Assembly: GCA_032871835.1 (NCBI GenBank)
Contig: CM065297.1
Coordinates: forward strand, 40,115,098-40,179,097
DNA length: 64,000 nucleotides
Reading direction: 5' to 3'
Origin: Dipteronia dyeriana
Taxonomy: Eukaryota; Streptophyta; Magnoliopsida; Sapindales; Sapindaceae
Every line of letters begins with the position of its first letter. Within the stretch, counting starts at the first letter, position 1. Both the position numbers and the translations under genes were made by a program. Positions 33,359-46,640 of the stretch are shown here, in pieces. The notes under the pieces were generated by a model, which did not search any database, was not told where the DNA came from, and saw only the letters and a program-made list of their open reading frames with translations.

Positions 33359-34025
33359 AATTGAACAATGTTTGCTTTCCCAAAATGCTCAATGCCTGGG
33401 GTTCCAAAAGCAACCAATCCTGCAGTTCAGGCTACCACACCCCTACGCGCCGATCGCTAGCGCATCCAGGCCCCCGGTGCCCATCTCAGCTGGAGAGGCC
33501 TAGCCTGATAAGAGAAGTGCTAATTCGGTTCAGATAGACTTCATTCAAGAAGGCCGCCGGTCTTTCCGCCTTACAATACTGAGAACAATAAACAGACCTA
33601 GCCCAAACTACTATACGAACAGTTAGTCCTCTCCATTGCTCTAGGCCAAGGCTGGCAAATCAAACAACTTTATGTTAACAACACCTTTCACTTACGACAT
33701 TCATGAAAATAAACGAGGTGGATCCACCTTCCGGGCGATGGTTCTACTGCTGGATAAACAACTCGGCAAAGTGGCTCTTAAATAAGCTGTGCCTGGCATC
33801 AACTGAATATGGATCTTCGATAAAGGGCTATGGACCTGGACCCTCCTTCGGGATAAGGGCAATGAAGGTATGATTGAAACCTCTAGTCCAACTCCTGCGG
33901 GCAAATGGAACACGTACTGAACTGGCGGATCCTTCGGGCAATGTCAGGCAACCTCAAAACCGCTACGATTTACTTTCCTCTCCCGAGGATCCTGAGCCTC
34001 CACTCCGATTACAAAGAAAGAAACA

Positions 34026-34060
34026 ACAAATTTATACTACAGCCACATGGTATTTAGCTG
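34026..34060 (+). repeat. 35-bp direct repeat, copy B
   Basis: It matches 26261-26295 with one mismatch. Confidence 0.9.
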
Positions 34061-34296
34061 GAGCTTCGGGCACAGGGAGCACCTGGTGTTTTTTTATGAA
34101 AGACTAACCGGGTAAGCAAGGGAAGTCAAAGCCCTTGAGTGTAGTGTGTACCGAGGAAAGGCTAGGTCATTGGTCATTAAAGTACCAAGGTGGATCGAAG
34201 AATATTTCTGTACCAAACTTTCTCAATCTCTTAAATGAGTTAGATCTGGTGGGAGGGGTTATGTGTATCCTCATAGGGGGATCACCAGTTGATTTA

Positions 34297-34346
34297 TAAA
34301 GTGACCAGTGAACCTTCTTTTTTGATTTTCCCATGAGTTGATTGGA
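34297..34346 (+). repeat. 50-bp direct repeat, copy B
   Basis: It matches 33309-33358. Confidence 0.9.
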
Positions 34347-34894
34347 TCTCTCTCAGTCAACCTGAGAAAAAGGAAAAGAAGACAAGACGTCACTGGTTGT
34401 CTTGTGTGTAGAAAGCTTGCATCAGGAAACAACCACTGCGATTGCCTTTGACCATACCTTTACCTATGCCTATATTCATATCTTCCAGTTGCAGATCCAG
34501 AGCGAGTAGTTGCTTCAGTAGAGCCGGTTGATTCCGGCGATTCTGTTGATGAAGCAGTCGAAATACATGGTTGAGTCAGTCGAAGAAGCAGTCGACCGAG
34601 CAGTAGATTTTTAGTTTTGAGGAGGAGCACAGCTCTGGTACAACCCTAGCGCAAGTCCTCTAGTTTACACTCTTCGTGCATGGCAAATCAAAACTTGAAT
34701 TGACTTTGTAATAATTGAATTCTTTGCGCTTCACTGGACGACACGGCATTCTAGTTCAAAAATAGGTCAGCCGTACTTGTGATGGTTCCCAAGGATCCAA
34801 TATGACCACTTAGGTCTACGTTGCAGCGATATTGTTCTTAGAACCTCCGGCAAGCCAGTTCTTCCCCCCGAGGGGGTCAGTGAAAAAGGAAGTG

Positions 34895-34974
34895 ATCGAG
34901 CGATGACAACCAGGAGGTTGGCTTGGAAGCAGCCATCCTTTGAAGAAAGCGTAATAGCTCACTAGTCTAGCTCG
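34895..34974 (+). pseudogene. Large-subunit rRNA fragment (mitochondrial 26S-like)
   Basis: acaaccaggaggttggcttg, gaagcagccatcctttgaag and aaagcgtaatagctcactag follow the conserved core of large-subunit rRNA. The wording gtctagctc after the conserved helix fits the plant mitochondrial 26S better than the plastid 23S. The left limit is approximate. Confidence 0.75.
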
Positions 34975-34977
34975 ATC

Positions 34978-35067
34978 AAGAATTTCGATTTTTTGGGAAG
35001 TATTATGATCATCCAATAAGAAGGGTTTCAATTTTTTCAAATGAACGATTTGAAGACCTATTGTCTC
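34978..35067 (-). pseudogene. ycf2: Chloroplast ycf2 fragment (middle part)
   Basis: The minus strand reads [20 protein letters not shown] then [10 protein letters not shown], a clean 30-codon piece of plastid Ycf2. On its 5' side it is fused to an rRNA fragment in the same orientation. On its other side it abuts a sense-oriented rRNA fragment. It has no function in this context. Confidence 0.88.
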
Positions 35068-35137
35068 ATGACGTTCTGAACCCAGCTCACGTACCGCTTT
35101 AATGGGCGAACAACCCAACCCTTGGAACATACTACAG
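35061..35137 (-). pseudogene. Large-subunit rRNA fragment, 3' domain
   Basis: The minus strand reads gtagtatgttccaagggttg, ttcgcccattaaagcggtac and gtgagctgggttcagaacgt followed by catgagaca. This is the conserved segment near the peptidyl-transferase/sarcin region of 23S/26S rRNA. It passes directly into the ycf2 fragment. Confidence 0.82.
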
Positions 35138-35789
35138 GGTAACAACTACAAGAGAGAAATCGAAAGGAAACTGTAACCGACCAGGGATGGACGTAAACTC
35201 GTAAGTTACCGAGGGTAGGGATAATTGTCCAGGTCTTACATCTACATAGACGATATGGTGTTGAACCATCGACTGGTATTGTAAGCAACGACTGGAGCAT
35301 GGTATCAGTAATTAGGCAAAATGCTAGTCTGGTAAGTGTGACGATATTGCACTACAACAGGGGGTTGTTCTACTCGATAGCTGGTGTTCAACGACTGGGA
35401 GCCAAGTCAGTCAAGAGACCGAATGTGGTTACGGTGAACTGTTGTACACTTGGTGAGGGCTGTTGCCAGACACTTCAGATATCCGGGTTTCATACCAATG
35501 CTCGAAGCAACTCCTCTATCCGCGGAACAACAACTTAACCTGGAGATCAGGAGCACTCTGCGGGTAACCTACGCAGCCGAATCTTCAAATACCAAATTGG
35601 GTCATCACGACGCTCCCGTGCCTCAGATGCAGTAACTTTTTTCGTGGGAGGGGCAAGGGGTGCACGCTTCCTTTTCTTCCCTTTACCGAAAGAAAATCCT
35701 AGGTCCGGAAAGAGTCTTGCATACTTGTTAAGGAAAAAGATCTATCTTCTCGGGCTGTGGATGGACCTGGCCTTGACCTTTGGATTCAT

Positions 35790-35872
35790 CAACTTTCTAT
35801 TTTTTATATACATCTGTCCTTCAGCTATCTTCGGTTACCGTATTGAATAGCATGGAGCTGGAGAAGCGTACG
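35790..35872 (-). repeat. 83-bp inverted repeat, arm B
   Basis: Reverse complement of 27230-27312. Confidence 0.95.
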
Positions 35873-36277
35873 AGAAGGGCTTCCTCGCAATAAGCCCGAA
35901 AAGAGCGCTATGACACCCGCTTGGCCTCGAGCGGTTAGGATTGGCGTGCCTCTGTCCTGTGAATCCAAATTGTTTGGGCTGTGGTCTCTTACTCGACTCA
36001 CTGGGACTCTATCCTGGCTTATTTTTTTTGGTAGGCTAGCATGTAGTGTCTAAGTCTCTGCGTGGCCCAGACAAGCCAAAGGCATGCCTTTTCAGGCAAA
36101 GAGTATCTAGACTCATAGCCCCCTATGTTGTAAGTGGTAAGGGGAGAGTCTGACTCAGATAATAATAAGCCCGCTCTTTAAGGCTTACTTCTATTCTAAG
36201 GCCGTATCATCATCCTGTCCTAATACGCATCCCATCGACGTATCGACCACTGATAAATAGAACAACAATGGTCTTCC

Positions 36278-36326
36278 CGTCGAAGGAAATCGAGTTCGAT
36301 CCTCTTGTGTGTAGCACCCTAGTATA
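36278..36326 (+). repeat. 49-bp direct repeat, copy A
   Basis: cgtcgaaggaaatcgagttc and onward to agtata matches 44617-44665 with one mismatch. Confidence 0.9.
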
Positions 36327-36535
36327 GGGGCTTTATTAATAAGAAGGGGAAACAGGGTGGTTCAAGAGGGAATTAACCCTAATCAGAGGCCTATACCAGT
36401 AAAGGTTCAGTAGAGGCAAAAGCAGAAAGGAGATAGGATCCACCTGCTTTCAAGAGCTATTCTTCCACTTCGGTAGATACCCATTCTCAAGTATATCTAA
36501 GGCGTTCTAGCCGTCTTTCTGTTTGAATAATTCGT

Positions 36536-36615
36536 GGGGTCTCCGATCTGCTGATGTGAGAGTCAATCAACATGCAGCATGAAGAAGCGACACCATACCG
36601 CCTAGGAACGTATGT
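36536..36615 (+). repeat. 80-bp inverted repeat, arm A
   Basis: It is the reverse complement of 39302-39381 with six mismatches, mostly transitions. A shorter piece of the same sequence (atcagcagatcggagacccc) also occurs near 38722. Confidence 0.9.
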
Positions 36616-36808
36616 AGGAAGTTTGGTTATAGGTCATTGGGCGGCCAGAAGGTTTCCACGAGAAAGTCAGTTTGGGGGACCGAAGGCAATTCTCCGTGCA
36701 CCGGACACGTAGTTTACCGAATCAGTTGCGACACAGATGGGAATGTATGCTACGAAAGATAGGGTCGAGTCTGATACATCAACCGTCTACTCAATATCCT
36801 TATACGAG

Positions 36809-36870
36809 GTTGATCTGATCGAACCCCGGGCAGGCGAGAGCCCAGCCCGGGAGGAATGCATGGTGTAGGT
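36809..36870 (+). repeat. 62-bp direct repeat, copy A
   Basis: It contains caggcgagagcccagcccgg and matches 40704-40766 with a few mismatches. Confidence 0.9.
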
Positions 36871-37529
36871 GCCAATCCAGATTCTTTATTGTACGAGATT
36901 CAAGTATAGTAAGAAAGAATAGAAGTGGCAGGAATAACTAGGTATGACAGTAGCGGACCAACAGCAAAAAGCAAAGATGGGTCTTGTCATGTTAGCAAGA
37001 GTTGTTAGCAGGCGCGAGAGTTTTTCGACCCCGATCGACAAACAAAACTCCTGATAGAAGCCCAGTTTCTTTAGTAGGAAATCAACGAAAGAATCTCAAT
37101 CTAATGGACAAGTCCGATTCGCTGTCTCTGTTGTCCCCGCTTCTAGCAAAACTGCAGAAACCGATTGATCTAGCCATGAGCAGGTTAAAGAGAGCTCTAA
37201 CAGGCCTTGGAGGACCGAACCCACGTATGTGGCAAAATACGGGGATGACTTGTGGCTAGGGGTGAAAGGCCAACCAAGATCGGATATAGTTGGTTTTCCG
37301 CGAAATCTATTTCAGTAGAGTGTATGATTGTCGGAGGGGCTAGGCTACTATAAGGGAAAGATCCCACAGCCAGCTCAAGCTCATGATAAGCATTTCTTTT
37401 AACAGCAGAAAAGACTGGATCTGAGAACGAAAAAGCAGTCGAAAGAACAAGTAGTCGAAAGATCTGGAGACAGAGCTGGATGTTCAGTAGCAGTTCCTGG
37501 GGTTCCACACATGGGCGTTTATCATCAGC

Positions 37530-37702
37530 TTATGAGCCCCGGGAACGGAGACCTGCGGAGGAGTGACGCTTTACTTCTGATGGCTTCAGATTGACACATG
37601 AGGAACGTCTTTACATACTCAGCAATGTCATCTCGCATGCCTGGCCAGTAGTACCCCCGCTTTTGCAAGGCCTGGTGGTCCACATAGACTATTTTGTGCC
37701 TA
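37530..37702 (-). pseudogene. Ty3/gypsy integrase zinc-binding fragment
   Basis: The minus strand reads HKIVYVDHQALQKRGYYWPG then MRDDIAEYVKTFLMCQSEAI and ends with stops after GLIS. The RGYYWPGM..DI..YV..C..CQ pattern is the zinc-binding module of plant gypsy integrases, with its first Cys changed to Phe here. It lies next to the rpoC2 fragment on the same strand. Confidence 0.8.
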
Positions 37703-37744
37703 ATCTAAAATAGCTAATGCCGAAACTTCTGTACAGAATGTACG

Positions 37745-37924
37745 GGTATCTACTCCAATGATACTATTATTTCGTACCATTATGTAAGAAGATTCGGGTA
37801 AAATGTGCACTTCCTCGGGAATGAAAAAAACACAATCGATTTTCATTTGCAATTTTGGCTTAATTTTTTTGACTCCTCGATACTCAATCAAGTCCTCTTT
37901 TTTGACGATTGAATGCGCCCCTAT
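37745..37924 (-). pseudogene. rpoC2: Chloroplast rpoC2 fragment (middle part)
   Basis: The minus strand reads [20 protein letters not shown] then [20 protein letters not shown] and [13 protein letters not shown], sixty clean codons of the plastid RNA polymerase beta'' subunit. Similarity stops after GVDT. The subunit is a core part of the plastid-encoded polymerase, but this isolated piece is nonfunctional. Confidence 0.92.
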
Positions 37925-38980
37925 AGTCCCAGGTTTGACTGACCTCCCATGCCCATAAGGGAGCCTCCCAAGGAAGCTCATTGGAATGCAAAATGATAAG
38001 CAGGCAACGCTTTTCGGGTCAGGCCCTTTGAAGCTGAAAGCCAGATCAGCTTAGACTAATCAGGGGCCTGGAACGACAATGATTGAACCACGCCTTATGA
38101 CGAAAGGGGAGAGGGATCGAAGGAGAAGGTGAAGGAGCTAGCTGCTCGATCGGGCCTAGCCCGAAAAAGGGAGCACAGTCGCGACTGAAGTCGAACGGCA
38201 CATTCTGTGAAGCCATCGTTGTCAACCAGCGAGAAAAAGACCAAAACCTCACTGCAGTGGCTGGGGGATCGCCCTATATGACATGACCAATCAATAGAAA
38301 TACTCCAACACTTCACCTTTGTCATATATTCCATACATCACACTGTCCAATCTCTAGCAAGTAACTCCTGAATCCAATTCCTGTCTTTCAATCCAGCAGT
38401 GGAAAAAAAGGCGCTGTCATCTATCTCGACCAGTTTCCCGAGGCGTTGGAAATCCAGATGGCAAAGAGAATCACTGGCGCTATTGAGCCCTTCGTTTCGC
38501 CAACAAAAAAAAACTTCTACCAAAATGTAGAACAAGTCAGCCACAACAGGCCCACATGATGGCTGTCAACAACACCTTGTCCCTGATCGTGGCCCACTGC
38601 CGAGTGCCAACAAAGATGTAACAACCATCTTTGTTACCCACTCGCTGAATCCAATCACATGTGCCCAGTTAAAACGTGCACCTCTGCACAAACTGTCCCT
38701 GAGCAACTGTACTGATTCCTAATCAGCAGATCGGAGACCCCACCTCCATCCTCCACGAGCAGTTTTAACATCCTGCATGCTTCAAGGGGCGCCATATTCT
38801 AGGAGCCCAGACTATGTGATTGAATAAATCCTCCTCTATCTGTTGCGTCTTCCACCTCACTTACCTGAAAGGTAAGGCTGAAAGTTAACCTATCGATTAA
38901 CCGGCACGAGTAGCATCTCCTCCTATCCCAGCATCCCTACCAGCAAGAGCAGATCCTTTTCCATATGCGGTGGCAAAATA
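37925..38980. other. Mosaic DNA, no gene recognised
   Basis: It contains arm B of the 59-bp inverted repeat (38344-38402). The remaining open stretches are short. Confidence 0.5.
38344..38402 (-). repeat. 59-bp perfect inverted repeat, arm B
   Basis: Exact reverse complement of 28985-29043. Confidence 0.95.
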
Positions 38981-39141
38981 TATTATATGGATGATCCGAT
39001 CCGTAAGGACCCTGGTTGGGAATTGTTTGATCATCTTTCTCCAAGTAAGAGGCGAAACATAATCCACTTGAATTCGGGACAACTATTCGAAATCTTAGTG
39101 AAAGACTCGATTTGTTATCTCATGTTTGCATTGAAGACTCC
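38981..39141 (+). pseudogene. ycf2: Chloroplast ycf2 fragment (N-terminal part)
   Basis: From tattatatggatgat the plus strand reads [40 protein letters not shown] and [14 protein letters not shown] before a stop. This is the N-terminal quarter of plastid Ycf2, clean for about 53 codons. The piece lies downstream of later ycf2 parts, so gene order is scrambled. Confidence 0.92.
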
Positions 39142-40389
39142 ATAAGCTTAACTGGCTGATTCCACTACCAATGTAGCAACCTCGTAAGATCATCTCAATC
39201 CGGGCAAGTGATGGTTCTGAAAAAGGTTGTTCTGGTTCTCGTCCGACTCTGTCAATACCATATCAGCAGGTTCAATTCCGGACTTGGATGTGCTCACTCT
39301 TACATACGTTCCTAGGTGGTATGGCATCGCTTCTTCATGCTGCGTGTTGACTGACTCTCTCATCAGCAGATCGGAGACCCCACCTCCAGGACCCCTATGC
39401 TGTATTTCACCCCAATGAGAGACCACCACATGTACTATACCAAGGTATAGGGCCTTGTAGTCGACCGGTGCGGGTGCTTCCGACTCATCTATGATATGAT
39501 TACGAAAAGGTGCTCAGATTCATTTTTTGGATTGTGATATAGGAGCGCTCGACTTAGATCGAAGTTCCATGCATCGTCCACAGAATAAGACTACCAACGA
39601 TTCGGCACCTCATATAAATCTGGAACAAACACTGGATAGAAATCGCGCTGGTATGTATTCTTGAAGTGCCTTTCTCTCAAAAGCAGATCGAGAAAAGAGA
39701 AGGCTTTAGCTCTTTCCCAGGATCACGGGCCCTTTCTTACATGGATTTTAGGGCATTTAGCTAGCCTATATCTCCGCTCACGCTTCCGTACTCTTTTTTC
39801 TATATCTCTCTCGATATTCTTCTTTCATCTTCGCCATCTTCCAAGACTCATAGGAATTGAGTATTCCGATTGCTTTCCCTACAACTTCAATATATATGCT
39901 AGCAACCAGATTTGAACCGTTTTTTTGCTTTAAGAAAAAGAAAATCTTTGAAAGAATCTTATTCTTCAGGCTTAACCGCCCTCCCTTGAATCAAAATTGA
40001 CGTCTTTTCTTTTGGGGAAGCAGGGTGGCAAGCCTTCAAGACACGACTTCAAGCTGTTAGTACGACTAGCTGGCTTCCTAGCTCAAGCTTCTTCCAAAGC
40101 ATACGGCTTTCTGGATATAGATGATGATATCTATACAGATGGATCTTATATATATCATATAATGAAGTACCACATGAGTGGCCAAGCAAGATATTCGAAT
40201 TCAAAAGCCAAGATATATTCTCCATGGGTAGAAATGAAGGGGGGAATGGCATACGTTGGTTGTTGAACAACGAGAAATTCCCCTATTCATACCTGAATGA
40301 TTTACACAGACTACTTCTGAGACATAGAGATAGACAGATCAGTTACTCACAATCTCACGGTATGAGAAATCTTCTTCTTCTTATAACCG
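39142..40389. other. Mosaic DNA, unassigned
   Basis: It contains arm B of the 80-bp inverted repeat (39302-39381). The open stretch 39997-40266 (GFLDIDDDIYTDGSYIYHIM) just upstream of a ycf2 piece looks organelle-like, but I cannot name it. Confidence 0.45.
39302..39381 (-). repeat. 80-bp inverted repeat, arm B
   Basis: Reverse complement of 36536-36615 with six mismatches. Confidence 0.9.
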
Positions 40390-40490
40390 GGTCGCGAATG
40401 GTGATTGGATTGATGATAAAGAAAGAGAATTCTTGGTTCAGTTCTCCACCTTAACGACAGAAAAAAGGATTGATCAAATTCTAAGCTCTA
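40390..40490 (+). pseudogene. ycf2: Chloroplast ycf2 fragment (central part)
   Basis: The plus strand reads [20 protein letters not shown] then [15 protein letters not shown], a clean piece of plastid Ycf2 from just before its ATPase-like region. It is about 100 bp long. Confidence 0.9.
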
Positions 40491-41539
40491 TATAATGAGA
40501 AACGAGAGTAGTCAGGAGTGCGGAGCAAATTCTATTTGTTCTTCGCCGCTTTGGGTTAAGATGCTTCTGTCACTATCGAATCTGCACCTGACTTGTGGAA
40601 CCAAGCTAAAGTCACTAGTGAATCTACGTATGGAGCTGGGCGAAGGGATGCTCAAAAGGGTATGGCTCTAGATCATGAAGGAATTTGCCTATCGATCCGA
40701 CTGGTTGATCTGGTCAGACCCTGGACAGGCGAGAGCCCAGCCCGGGAGGAATGCATGGTATAGGTATGGTTAGGTGCTTTGACGCTCACAAACATTGAAC
40801 TCAAGGAGCAACCCGAAAACGCGCTTCATGTTGGTAGAGAGGGGCGCTTTGATCTCATTTGGAATGCAAAGCATGATTTTCGAAACAATACGATAGACTG
40901 AACACCAACAAAACCACGAAGCCATTTGATTCACCCAATGGTGGTATTAAAGCTTCTTTCAATTCATCTTCCGTTGAAGAAAGCTCCAAGTGTATGAGAT
41001 CGTAACTCGAAAAGTACATATTTTCAAAATTGTTGTAATTGGTCTTTCCTATCTGGACGAAAACATACAATGGGAGGGTCGAGAAACCAAACGAGGGGGA
41101 CCGAAAAGTCCACCAGGGATTTATAAAGGGAACTGCACTTAACAAAGAATACCTTTCTTTAGGTTCCATATTAAAAGAATTCCCTATTTCGAATACCTTT
41201 CTTTAGAGGTTCCGTATGATAATTCCATATGAGGAGAAATGCGGCATGAAGGAGCGCGGCTCTGTGCTCGTACTGCAGAACAAGCGAAGAAAACGTAAGG
41301 GCGCGCGTTAGCACTCTTGCAAGAAAACGGCCTAGCTAACACGCCCCTTATTGAAAACGAAAGGAAAGCCTTGATCGATAGCATCCCGCAATTCCTGCTC
41401 CTTCCCATCCCGTTATTCCTTCTTTTCTTCCTTGATAGGACAGGAAATTCCGCCTGGCTACACCAGAAGATTTCAACGGCAAACTCTATTCCGCCTTCAC
41501 AACACGTTCCTAAGGAATTGACCCGCCTATTCCAACCGA
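40491..41539. other. Mosaic DNA with an unassigned minus-strand ORF
   Basis: A 104-codon minus-strand stretch (41169-40855; includes KTNYNNFENMYFSSYDLIHL) looks like real coding text by composition, but I do not recognise it. It also holds copy B of the 62-bp repeat (40704-40766). Confidence 0.4.
40704..40766 (+). repeat. 62-bp direct repeat, copy B
   Basis: It matches 36809-36870. Confidence 0.9.
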
Positions 41540-41650
41540 AGAGAACAGGCCATTCGACAGGGAGATTCTGAAATTGCGGAGGCTTGGTTCAATCAAGCCG
41601 CTGAGTATTGGAAACAAGCTATCGCGCTCACTCCTGGTAATTATATTGAA
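41540..41650 (+). pseudogene. ycf3: Chloroplast ycf3 (pafI) fragment, last exon
   Basis: In frame from 41540 the plus strand reads [20 protein letters not shown] then [17 protein letters not shown], the C-terminal TPR-repeat end of the photosystem I assembly protein Ycf3. The last residues of the gene are replaced by unrelated sequence. Confidence 0.92.
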
Positions 41651-44338
<2,688 letters not shown>

Positions 44339-45017
44339 CTAGATCGCTTCTTCCAAAGCACACCCCGTTCGCTCCGCTCTGGTTTTGTTTTTTTATATTA
44401 TTTGTCTGAAAATGGGTTGGAGTGCTAACGCCTATAGTTATAGTAAGGGGCCTTTTCTTACTCGTTAGCACTTTAGTTTGAGGTGCTATTCAAAAATTAA
44501 GGTCTTCTTCATTCAGGTTCTCAAACCAATCAGGGAACTTCCGGTGCCGAGCTAGTTAAGCCTTCCTTACGACTCACCTTGATTGCGCGGGGTAGAGGAA
44601 TTGGTCGGTCCCTCTCCGTCGAAGGAACTCGAGTTCGATCCTCTTGTGTGTAGCACCCTAGTATAAAAATAAATTGTTAGAGTGAAATGAATGTGCCGCC
44701 TAAATATAGAATATAGAATCGAATATTCCATACAAAGAAAGCCCCCACTTCCTCCTATTAATATTAAGATCTTCCTACTGGCGCACTTCTTCCTATTCAA
44801 TCGATCCCTACTGGCATTCCTCTACGAGAGACCTACTGAGCTGACTAAAAACCTGAATGGACTGGTGTGAGCCTCACGACTTTCCATCTCTATTTGAACT
44901 GATGCTTCTAGTGGATTTGTTGATGACTCAAAACCACCAGTTGATTCGTTGTACCACTTTATTCATATTCCAATGACAGGCAAATCCCAGAACTGAGAAC
45001 AAGACCTACTTCGGACA
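44339..45017. other. Mosaic DNA, no gene recognised
   Basis: It contains copy B of the 49-bp repeat (44617-44665). Otherwise there are only short open stretches. Confidence 0.5.
44617..44665 (+). repeat. 49-bp direct repeat, copy B
   Basis: It matches 36278-36326 with one mismatch. Confidence 0.9.
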
Positions 45018-45269
45018 TCAAAACAATGAAACACTCCCTCCAAGAATAGGGAGACCTGGAAATAGATACTCATCATAGGGCTTTCTATCTATAGATTGAT
45101 CCCATCTTAGTGTCTGCCCGCCCCAACGTCTATATAAAGGATTACGTATAGGCTGTTGCTCCATGGCCAACTCGAAGGGGCTGAAGTTCGTTCGACGAGA
45201 ACAGGATGCCGGCCGAGATGGAGCTAGGAGCCAACCTATACCTTCCTGGGGCTTGCCTTGCCCCAACAT
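45018..45269 (-). pseudogene. Ty3/gypsy integrase C-terminal fragment
   Basis: The minus strand includes RRTNFSPFELAMEQQPIRNP, matching the plant gypsy integrase pattern RT....PFEL.YG..P. This frame holds 83 open codons. The neighbouring parts of the integrase are not recognisable. Confidence 0.6.
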
Positions 45270-46199
45270 CTAAATAAAAGGCGGGTGCCAAAAAGGAATT
45301 ATTATCGCTTAGTTCTTGTGCTAAGCGGTGTCGTTAGGAAGCAGGGGAAAAAGCACCGCAAGCGGTGAGACTAAGTCCTACCTCCACCGTTGTCTCTCAT
45401 AACCCATTTTCTTACTCATTCGATAAGACCCGCGAGTCTCATCTTCATCTTCATCTTCCGACTTCATTCTATCTATCTCACGGTTTTTAGCTTACCTCGA
45501 GTGGCCTTAGTTTCCAGTTTGATACCGATGCGAAAGCCTTCCCTTCCGAGTACGAATATGGAATATGAATAGTAAGATCTTCTATTTCTTTCTGTAAATA
45601 TAACAACTCTTCCAGACTTCAAAATGTTCGACGAAAAAGTGGATCGAGAAAGAAGTCTTTCATTGCATAAATCCGAGTGTCTTGTATCTGCTCTTCAAGA
45701 GATCGATTTGATGATGAAGCACGGCTTAAAGGTACTTTTTGAAAGCCGGTCCCCGGTAGTCCCAGATCCTTTCTAAAGTCCGAAGACTGCCTAATTGACA
45801 CCAACGAGTAAAATCTCCTTGTGCTTCAGGACCCCATAGTAACAGACTCCCTCAACTAGAGAACAGTTATTGAGAGGAGAGGCCGAAACTGCATCTCATC
45901 TAACGCATCAAGACATGACTGGCAATCCAAATCGATTGGTGCTTCCCTCCGAGCAGAAGAGAGACAGAGAATGAGATTAGTTGGTCCTCTTTCCGATGCT
46001 ACTTAGCCAAGAGAGGTTGAAGAAGATTAGTTCGACCTCCATTGGGAATAGATATCCATCTGGAATGGGCTTCATACTGCTAGTACCAGATGTGAATGTA
46101 GAAAGATAATTTCTAAGGGAAAGCTGGCCAGAAGACAAGCCAGACCCGTTGTTTGCCTGGGCTATGGCTGGCCATGCACTATCACCAGTAACAGGCAGC
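45270..46199. other. Mosaic DNA, no gene recognised
   Basis: Only short open stretches are present. Nothing is assignable. Confidence 0.5.
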
Positions 46200-46323
46200 A
46201 GTGCCAATAGTGTGTTTCTACTGTGGAAGGATCGGGCACAATGAAGAAAGTTGTCCTGAAAGAGTTAGTGAGAAGACAAATGAGGAATCGGAGGGTGATG
46301 CAAGCAATGTTCGAGATGGTTAA
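46200..46323 (+). pseudogene. CCHC zinc-knuckle fragment (LINE-like)
   Basis: One frame reads VPIVCFYCGRIGHNEESCPE, a complete CX2CX4HX4C knuckle, then RVSEKTNEESEGDASNVRDG and a stop. This form (CFYCGRIGH...C) is typical of the gag-like ORF of plant LINEs (DUF4283/zf-CCHC type). It is only about 40 codons long. Confidence 0.7.
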
Positions 46324-46640
46324 CCACTTTTTTAACCGTGAGAGGGAGGTCTAACCTATTACCGATGACTTGACAATGAAGTCCAATTCGAATCGACGAA
46401 TTCGGTATATTTTCCACATTCAAAGGAGTTCGTCTTTGTTTCTAGGATAAAATAGAGTGAAGGGAGTTCATAGAATCCCCTGAGTCTGAGGCGGCTATCG
46501 ATCTAATGGTTTTCCATGTATCTCATCCGAACTGAGACCATCAAAAGTTGCATAAGAACCACCAGCAACAGAAGCGGGTGTGAAAGCCCATCTACGGCTG
46601 CCAAATACTTCTGTGTAAATATCTCCCCCAGCCTCGGTCT
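46324..46640. other. Right junction zone between mosaic and viral DNA
   Basis: No clear feature is visible. Viral coding text begins at about 46640-46660, where LQILQTEALLLKKLEMITPT becomes readable. The exact breakpoint is not visible. Confidence 0.45.

Larger units (their letters stand above)
32530..34894. other. Mosaic DNA with internal repeats, no gene recognised
   Basis: It contains a direct repeat of about 50 bp (33309-33358 and 34297-34346) and copy B of the 35-bp repeat (34026-34060). Open stretches are short and unrecognised. Confidence 0.5.
35138..37529. other. Mosaic DNA with internal repeats, no gene recognised
   Basis: It holds repeat arms at 35790-35872, 36278-36326, 36536-36615 and 36809-36870. 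Open stretches are at most about 100 codons (37508-37197 minus) and unrecognised. Confidence 0.5.

Noticed and set aside
36278..36326. gttcgatcctcttgtgtg as a tRNA T-arm
   Set aside because: The gttcgatcc motif is present, but no stem pairs around it and no anticodon arm lies upstream. It is a repeated segment (also at 44617) without tRNA shape.
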